Origin: JAADHX01 sp964569385
GTDB taxonomy: Bacteria; Actinomycetota; Acidimicrobiia; Acidimicrobiales; Poriferisodalaceae
Length of the DNA: 64,000 bases
Direction: 5' to 3'
Assembly: GCA_964569385.1 (NCBI GenBank)
Contig: CAZMUM010000006.1
Span: forward strand, 69,369-133,368
Shown here: positions 59,395 through 64,000 of the stretch, piece after piece
How positions within the stretch are numbered: position 1 is the stretch's first letter
Layout of the letters: every line of letters begins with the position of its first letter
Program-made: the position numbers and the translations under genes
The notes under the pieces: model-generated
The model's input: only the letters and a program-made list of their open reading frames with translations
Databases searched by the model: none
What the model was told of the DNA's origin: nothing

Positions 59395-60426
59395 GTGACT
59401 TTCGAACCAATCCGTACTCAACGGTTGATCCTGCGGCAGTCCAGGCTCAGCGATGCCAAGGCAGCTTACGAGCGTCGCAACCTCCCAGAGGTGGCCCGCT
59501 ACCAAGACTGGGACATGCCATACACACTCGAACGGGCCGAGAAGAGGATGGCCGAGTTAGTGGCCATGGACGGCCCCATCGACGACAAGGGATGGTCGTT
59601 GACGGTCGTTGACGGCTCCGACCCTGATCGGATTCTGGGCGACTTGGCCGTCGAAGTCCGTTGGGGTGGGCGCAGCGCCATGGTCGGCTACACCTTCTAT
59701 CCCCAGTATTGGCGGCGGGGCTACGCCACCGAGGCCACCCAGGCCATAATCAGTTATCTGTTCAACAGCTACGGCGTCAGTCGGATCGAGTCGTCGCTGC
59801 ATCCAGACAACCCACCATCGGCTCGCGTCTTGGAAGCGTGCGGACTTGTCTTTGAAGGGCTGACCCGTCAGTCGTTCTGGGTTGGCGACGAATGCTCCGA
59901 CGACATGCTGTACGGCATGACCCGGCCTGATTGGGAGGCCTGGTGCGACCGGCCCCGACACCGACCAAACCAGGTGGATCTGGTGCCTGTCACCGCCGAC
60001 AACAGTCGAACGGTGCGCGAATTGGTCACCCATAAGTCGCAGGAACGATTCGCTTCCACCATGCTCGGCAACTTTGAGGAGGCTCTGGTGCCGCCGATGG
60101 AAAACGGGGCCACAGTGGTGCCCTGGTATCGGGCCATCGAGGCCGACGGGGAGATCGCCGGTTTCATCATGGCGACCGAAGTCACTGAGGCCCATGCCAC
60201 CCCCTATCTTTGGCGGCTCTTGATCGACCGGATGCACCAGCGCCGAGGTATCGGCTCGGCCGCACTCGACCAGTTCGAGGACCGATGCCGCCGTCAAGGA
60301 GCAACTGAGGTAGAGGTGTCGTGGCGTGAGGGGCCCGGTTCGCCGGCACCGGTGTATCTAGATCGAGGTTACGACCCGACTGGGAAGGTCGAAGAAGGCG
60401 AGATCTTCGCCATCAAAACGCTCTAG
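59395..60426 (+). CDS. Tandem GNAT acetyltransferase (two domains)
   Basis: This 343-residue protein has residues 1-180 as a RimJ-like GNAT domain (RTQRLILRQSRLSDA, YTFYPQYWRRGYATEATQAI, PSARVLEACGLVFEG). Residues 190-343 form a second, shorter GNAT domain (LVPVTADNSRTVRELV, RMHQRRGIGSAALDQFEDRC). Two fused GNAT domains occur in aminoglycoside- or antibiotic-resistance and peptide-modifying enzymes; here the substrates are unknown. GTG 59395 is used because it begins the domain. Ends 4 bp inside the convergent pcm gene. Confidence 0.82.
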   Translation: MTFEPIRTQRLILRQSRLSDAKAAYERRNLPEVARYQDWDMPYTLERAEKRMAELVAMDGPIDDKGWSLTVVDGSDPDRILGDLAVEVRWGGRSAMVGYTFYPQYWRRGYATEATQAIISYLFNSYGVSRIESSLHPDNPPSARVLEACGLVFEGLTRQSFWVGDECSDDMLYGMTRPDWEAWCDRPRHRPNQVDLVPVTADNSRTVRELVTHKSQERFASTMLGNFEEALVPPMENGATVVPWYRAIEADGEIAGFIMATEVTEAHATPYLWRLLIDRMHQRRGIGSAALDQFEDRCRRQGATEVEVSWREGPGSPAPVYLDRGYDPTGKVEEGEIFAIKTL

Positions 60427-61082
60427 GCTTCGGCGCCAATCAGAGGCACGAATCGAACTCGCCCGAGGTTTTGTTCGTGTAACTCGCTGCCTGCCCGGTT
60501 GATTTGTAGGAGCGACTGAGTTTTGTTGTCTGGCCCGACTGGCATTACGAGGAAACCACCATCGGCGAGCTGATCGAACAACGGCTTAGGCACTTTCGGA
60601 CCACCTGCGGTGACAACGATGGCGTCGTATGGGGCTTGCTCGGCGTAGCCGAGGCTCCCATCGCCGTGGATGACAGTTACATTTGTGATTCCGGCTGCGG
60701 TTAGGGCCTCGCGAGCCGTGTTGGCGAGGGCTTCGTGGCGCTCGACCGATACCACCACCTCGGCGATATCGCCCAGTATGGCGGCACCGTAGCCCGACCC
60801 AGTGCCAATCTCCAACACGTGACTGCTGGCTGTGATGTGGCTTGCTTGGGCCATAAGGGCGACCACGTATGGCTGGGAGATCGTTTGGCCCTCACCGATG
60901 GGAAGTGGGCGATCGTCGTATGAGAAGTTTGTGACATTCGCGGGGACGAACTGTTCTCGCGGCACCGAACCCATGGCTGCGAGGACCACTGCGTCGCTAA
61001 TGCCTCGGCGTCGCAGATCGGACTGAGCCATCTCGGCTCGCTGCGACGTGAACCGACCCTGCTCGCCGCTCTCGTCGTTCAC
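60423..61082 (-). CDS. pcm: Protein-L-isoaspartate O-methyltransferase
   Basis: This 219-residue PCMT has PLPIGEGQTISQPYVVALMAQ, SAM loop LEIGTGSGYGAAIL, VVVSVERHEALA and VTAGGPKVPKPLFDQLADGG. It methylates isoaspartyl residues as the first step of protein repair. The start is GTG 61082. Two bases separate it from the downstream end of another methyltransferase gene on the same strand, suggesting one transcript. Confidence 0.93.
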   Translation of the reverse strand: MNDESGEQGRFTSQRAEMAQSDLRRRGISDAVVLAAMGSVPREQFVPANVTNFSYDDRPLPIGEGQTISQPYVVALMAQASHITASSHVLEIGTGSGYGAAILGDIAEVVVSVERHEALANTAREALTAAGITNVTVIHGDGSLGYAEQAPYDAIVVTAGGPKVPKPLFDQLADGGFLVMPVGPDNKTQSLLQINRAGSELHEQNLGRVRFVPLIGAEA

Positions 61083-61084
61083 AA

Positions 61085-61861
61085 CTAAGAGATCGCGTCT
61101 TGGTCAGGCTTACGCCAAACCGACACATGCGATTGTGATTCGCCGGTGAATGGTGACCGGTTCCAGTCGACCCAGCGTTCAGCGAGCGTCATCCCCGCAA
61201 GCTCGGCCATGAGGTCGAGTTCCGATGGCCAGACGTAACGAAACGATGGCGAGTTCGTACGTACCTGGTTGCCGTCGATGTGGTAGTGGTGCGAGATGGA
61301 GATCTGGTTGGCGAGGTCTATGTACTCGTCGAAGCCGAGGTGGTGCGCCGACACGTCGAACGGCACAATTGTTTCGCCTGGGGAGAGTCGGTGGAGCTGA
61401 GGAATCCCGTTCTCGACGACGAAACAGCCGCCCGGCGCCAAATGTGCTGCGGCGTTTCGAAAACACGCCACCTGCTGGCGCTGAGTCCGGAGGTTTGTGA
61501 TCGTGTTGTAGACGAGGTACACGAGTTCGGCGTCGTCACAAACTTTGGTCTCAGTCATGTCGCCAACCGTTAGTGAAACGAGTTCGGCCCCCGCCTTGTT
61601 TCGTAGTTCGGCGAGCATTGGCTCTGAGAAGTCGATTCCGAGGACAGTGACTCCAGACTTAGCCAAAGACAATGCAATGCGTCCGGTGCCCACAGCAAAC
61701 TCAACCGCGGTTCCCTCGCCAGCCAGGCCGGATAAGAAGTCGACGGTCGCGCCGATCGTTTCCGCGCTGAATCGTTCGTGAGTCGGATCGTCGTAGACCG
61801 CGGCTACCTCGGGGCTGAGGTGTGGATCAGGTAGGGCGAGATAGTCAGCTGCGGGCACCAT
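61085..61861 (-). CDS. Class I SAM-dependent methyltransferase
   Basis: This 258-residue protein has VEFAVGTGRIALSLAKSGVTVLGIDFS (motif I with acidic beta2 end), LVYLVYNTITNL and HLAPGGCFVVENG. It resembles the methyltransferase-25 group; acceptor unknown. The C-terminal part (FRYVWPSELDLMAELAGM) is typical for the group. The upstream gene is a decayed SnoaL-like protein and the downstream one is pcm. Confidence 0.85.
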   Translation of the reverse strand: MVPAADYLALPDPHLSPEVAAVYDDPTHERFSAETIGATVDFLSGLAGEGTAVEFAVGTGRIALSLAKSGVTVLGIDFSEPMLAELRNKAGAELVSLTVGDMTETKVCDDAELVYLVYNTITNLRTQRQQVACFRNAAAHLAPGGCFVVENGIPQLHRLSPGETIVPFDVSAHHLGFDEYIDLANQISISHHYHIDGNQVRTNSPSFRYVWPSELDLMAELAGMTLAERWVDWNRSPFTGESQSHVSVWRKPDQDAIS

Positions 61862-61912
61862 GAGAGTCTCGCACGAAGATCTGGCCTGGTGGAGTTGCCA
61901 GTCTCGGTCTGA

Positions 61913-62300
61913 CTAGAATTTTCCGTTGCTGTTGTTCCACGCGTGTCGAGGCGGGATGGTGTCGATGGTGTACTCGATGGATCGTCTTGTAGCTCTGAGT
62001 TGACGCCTCGCTCCCCGTTCTGGTCAGCGCCGCCAGCAGTCGCTCCAATCCGTCCGCCCTCTCGGGGTCGTGTTCGATATAGCTCTGTGGGTCGACGTAG
62101 TCGCCAAGCTTCGTGAGTTGGCGATGGATCAAGACATCGTCAACGAAGGCCAGGACTGTCTGGCGACTGGATTCGGTTCGATCCAGGTCGGCTGCGTCGG
62201 TCGGCCCGTCGGTCATTGAATGGCCAGACTGGTTTGGTCCTCGTCTTGGCTGAATGTTGTCCCAGTGCTCAACGGCCTGGCCGTTGTCGAATCGGAACAC
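61913..62300 (-). pseudogene. SnoaL/NTF2-like two-domain protein remnant
   Basis: The frame starts at GTG 62300 with FRFDNGQAVEHWDNIQP, which in relatives is the end of a first SnoaL-like domain, so the beginning is missing. The second domain (TVLAFVDDVLIHRQLTKLGDYV, QSYIEHDPERADGLERLL) runs to SYKTIH and then changes frame. The expected ending EYTIDTIPPRHAWNNSNGKF lies in another frame, with TAG at 61913-61915. About 35 residues that should lie between are absent. The original-frame stop is 61845. Probably inactive. Confidence 0.65.
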
Positions 62301-63629
62301 TCAGCGGCGTACAACTGTGACGGGCAGCTTCGTGTAGCCATGGACGAACGATGAGAATGTTCGCTCCGGCTCGGCTTGCAATTCGATTCGCTCGAACCGA
62401 TCGAGTACTTCCTCCCACAACACCCGCAGTTGCAACTCAGCTAGCCGGCTTCCCATGCAGAAGTGAACGCCATAACCGAAGGCCAGATGACGGTCGGCGT
62501 TGTGGCGCTCGATATCGATTGCGTCTGCGTTTTCGAACACGTCTTCGTCGCGGTTCGCCGATGCGTACCACATGAGGACTTGGTCGCCTTCGCGGATCTG
62601 TTTGTCGCGGAGCTTGTAGTCCTCGGTGGCGGTTCGGCGCATGTATGAAAGCGGTGTCTGCCAGCGGATGATCTCGGCCACCATCTTTGGCACGAGGCTC
62701 GGGTCGGCGATCAGTTTGTCGTACTGATCGGGGAACTTGTTGAGCCCATAGACGCTGCCAGACATGGTGTTGCGAGTGGTGTCGTTACCGCCGATGATGA
62801 GCAGTAACAGGTTGCCGAGATGGTCGGCGGTTGGCATGTCTTTGGTGGCCTCGCCGTGAACCAGCATCGAGACCAGGTCAAAACCTGGGTTGTGCAGGCG
62901 GTGCTCCCACAAGCCCTCGAAGTAGGCAACGCACTCGGTGAGTTCATCGATCTTTTGTTGCTGGCTTTCGACAATACCTCCAGGCTCAGGTACGGCGAAC
63001 ACAATGTCGGACCAGCGGGTGAGCTTGCGGCGATCGTCGAGGGGAAAGTCGAACAACGTCGCCAGCATGAGAGTGGTCAACTCGATCGACACTGTGTCGA
63101 CCCAGTCGAACGTCTCGCCCTCGGGTAGTGAGTCCAAGACGTCGACGGTTCGTTCGCGGATGAGCGATTCGAGGTTGCGCAGGCTGCTCGGGGCCGAAAT
63201 GCCGCGCACCGTTTTGCGTTGAGCGGTGTGCTCGGGCGGGTCCATCGAGATGAACGAGCTCACTCGGCGTATCTGCTCCTCAGCGGCGCGGTCGGGGCGA
63301 GGGCCAAGCGTGATGCCCCGATCGGATGAGAAGGTTTGCCAGTCGCCGTCGACGGCTCGAACATCGTCGTATTTGGTTATCGACCAGAATCGGCCGGCGG
63401 TTTCGATCTGGTTAAAGTGCACCGGGTCCTCAGCCCGAAGACGGGCAAAATGTTCTTGCCAGCAGTCGTCTTTGAAAAGGTGAGGGTTGGCCGGGTTGAT
63501 GGCGTCGAGGTCCATGTCGGCAGCAGCTGGAGTGCCGGCGCCGATCTCGGCCATCTCCATCTCCGGAGTTCGGACGTCGGCCTGAAACCCCACAGTCGCT
63601 TCGTCGGTCGTTTCATCTGTTTCAGTCAT
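62301..63629 (-). CDS. Cytochrome P450
   Basis: This 442-residue bacterial class I P450 has the I-helix LLIIGGNDTTRNTMSGS, K-helix ExxR EIIRWQTPL, and haem loop FGYGVHFCMGSRLAELQL with Cys391. The sequence resembles the CYP124/125/142-like actinobacterial P450s that hydroxylate methyl-branched lipids and sterol side chains, but the subfamily is uncertain. Start ATG 63629 follows GAGGAG. Electron partners are not encoded nearby. Confidence 0.92.
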   Translation of the reverse strand: MTETDETTDEATVGFQADVRTPEMEMAEIGAGTPAAADMDLDAINPANPHLFKDDCWQEHFARLRAEDPVHFNQIETAGRFWSITKYDDVRAVDGDWQTFSSDRGITLGPRPDRAAEEQIRRVSSFISMDPPEHTAQRKTVRGISAPSSLRNLESLIRERTVDVLDSLPEGETFDWVDTVSIELTTLMLATLFDFPLDDRRKLTRWSDIVFAVPEPGGIVESQQQKIDELTECVAYFEGLWEHRLHNPGFDLVSMLVHGEATKDMPTADHLGNLLLLIIGGNDTTRNTMSGSVYGLNKFPDQYDKLIADPSLVPKMVAEIIRWQTPLSYMRRTATEDYKLRDKQIREGDQVLMWYASANRDEDVFENADAIDIERHNADRHLAFGYGVHFCMGSRLAELQLRVLWEEVLDRFERIELQAEPERTFSSFVHGYTKLPVTVVRR

Positions 63630-63824
63630 GGTGGGGGACTCCTCGATCTTCTACCAGTGTGCACCGCGGAGTAGTCATGGGCATAAACCGTCCGCTCTTG
63701 GTAGGCGCGATCAGAACCGTGTTGCACTCTCCGATGAAAGTGCCCAAGATGCATGCATGCTGTCGTCCGCCGCCCCGCCGACGTTGGGTGGGCGGCGCCA
63801 CACAGTCGTCTCACAGTTCGGCCG

Positions 63825-63900
63825 AAACTTGGCAGTTTGGGCGGCCAGTCAAACTTGGAAGTTTCGGCCGCCACACAGTTCGTCTCAAACTTGGCAGTTT
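63825..63900. repeat. Three palindromic 14-mers beside second HNH gene
   Basis: AAACTTGGCAGTTT (63825-63838), AAACTTGGAAGTTT (63851-63864) and AAACTTGGCAGTTT (63887-63900) are 12-22 bases apart. Two copies are exact dyads with arms AAACT and AGTTT. A related pair lies at the same position beside the first HNH gene (20153-20181). A remnant of a P450 promoter region precedes them at 63630-63780. Confidence 0.85.
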
Positions 63901-63909
63901 GGGGTCGGT

Positions 63910-64000
63910 TTATTGGACTAGTTGGCCGTCGGGTCTGAATACGTTCCAGGTGCCGTCGGGTTTGCGGTGGACGGTGTAGCCGGTTTCTTTGTACCGGTTG
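63910..64000 (-). CDS. DUF222/13E12-type HNH endonuclease (partial, 3' end)
   Basis: The last 29 codons of a second HNH gene run off the window edge, reading NRYKETGYTVHRKPDG and ending RPDGQLVQ with TAA at 63910-63912. The segment is part of a 101-bp repeat (63900-64000) that is almost identical to the copy at 20181-20281, with Val in place of Ile in the penultimate codons. The nuclease motif itself lies outside the window. Confidence 0.88.
   Translation of the reverse strand, partial: NRYKETGYTVHRKPDGTWNVFRPDGQLVQ

Noticed and set aside
1..64000. CRISPR array, insertion sequence, integron or prophage
   Set aside because: No spaced repeats of CRISPR type, no transposase or integrase and no phage structural genes were seen; the only dispersed repeat is linked to the HNH genes.

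Overview
The window is a high-GC actinobacterial chromosome segment, most likely from the class Acidimicrobiia (an Ilumatobacter-like lineage). That assignment is inference. It rests on the furA-katG pair, several LLM (luciferase-like) oxidoreductases, class III cyclase-ATPase and LAL-type regulators, DUF222/13E12-type HNH genes, and secreted proteins with repeated 'GYW..ADGGVF.F' units. No rRNA, tRNA, CRISPR array, transposase or prophage was found. A 100-N scaffold gap lies at 26232-26331. It is flanked by an exact 55-bp duplication, so the two contigs probably overlap and nothing is missing.

Region 1 (1-14.3 kb): the 3' part of a cyclase-ATPase regulator; then two divergent RpiR-regulator/operon units. 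The first unit encodes an ALDH7-type semialdehyde dehydrogenase and a lysine 6-dehydrogenase-like enzyme. The second encodes a divergent KamA-type radical SAM aminomutase, a PcaI/PcaJ-type 3-oxoadipate CoA-transferase and a beta-amino-acid-type class III aminotransferase. Together they outline a candidate lysine degradation route: lysine to aminoadipate, a 2,3-amino shift, 3-oxoadipate, 3-oxoadipyl-CoA. A LuxR/LAL regulator follows.

Region 2 (14.4-22.4 kb): two translationally coupled lipoproteins, an HMA-CDF metal transporter, a frameshifted DUF222-HNH gene with palindromic repeats at its 3' side, and a methyltransferase-like gene.

Region 3 (22.4-32.9 kb): glycosyltransferase and sugar-transfer genes (GT87-like, GT2, DUF2064, GT2) plus a B12-binding radical SAM protein. 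An amino-acid-type ABC operon with a DoxX gene sits between them. A nitronate monooxygenase-like gene follows.

Region 4 (32.9-42.1 kb): two tandem paralogous secreted proteins, each with six propeller-like repeats; a PatB/MalY-type C-S lyase; and a rhomboid, pentapeptide-repeat ion channel and HDOD gene set.

Region 5 (42.1-64 kb): an accessory stretch with four PIN-toxin/antitoxin pairs and several decayed genes (alpha/beta hydrolase, LLM oxidoreductase joined to a PIN-like remnant, SnoaL-like protein). Among these are a thiolase-like/DUF35 pair, D-aminopeptidase, acyl-CoA synthetase with a TetR regulator, LLM oxidoreductase, furA-katG, GNAT acetyltransferases, protein-isoaspartate methyltransferase and a cytochrome P450. 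The window ends inside a second DUF222-HNH gene whose 3' end is nearly identical to the first.
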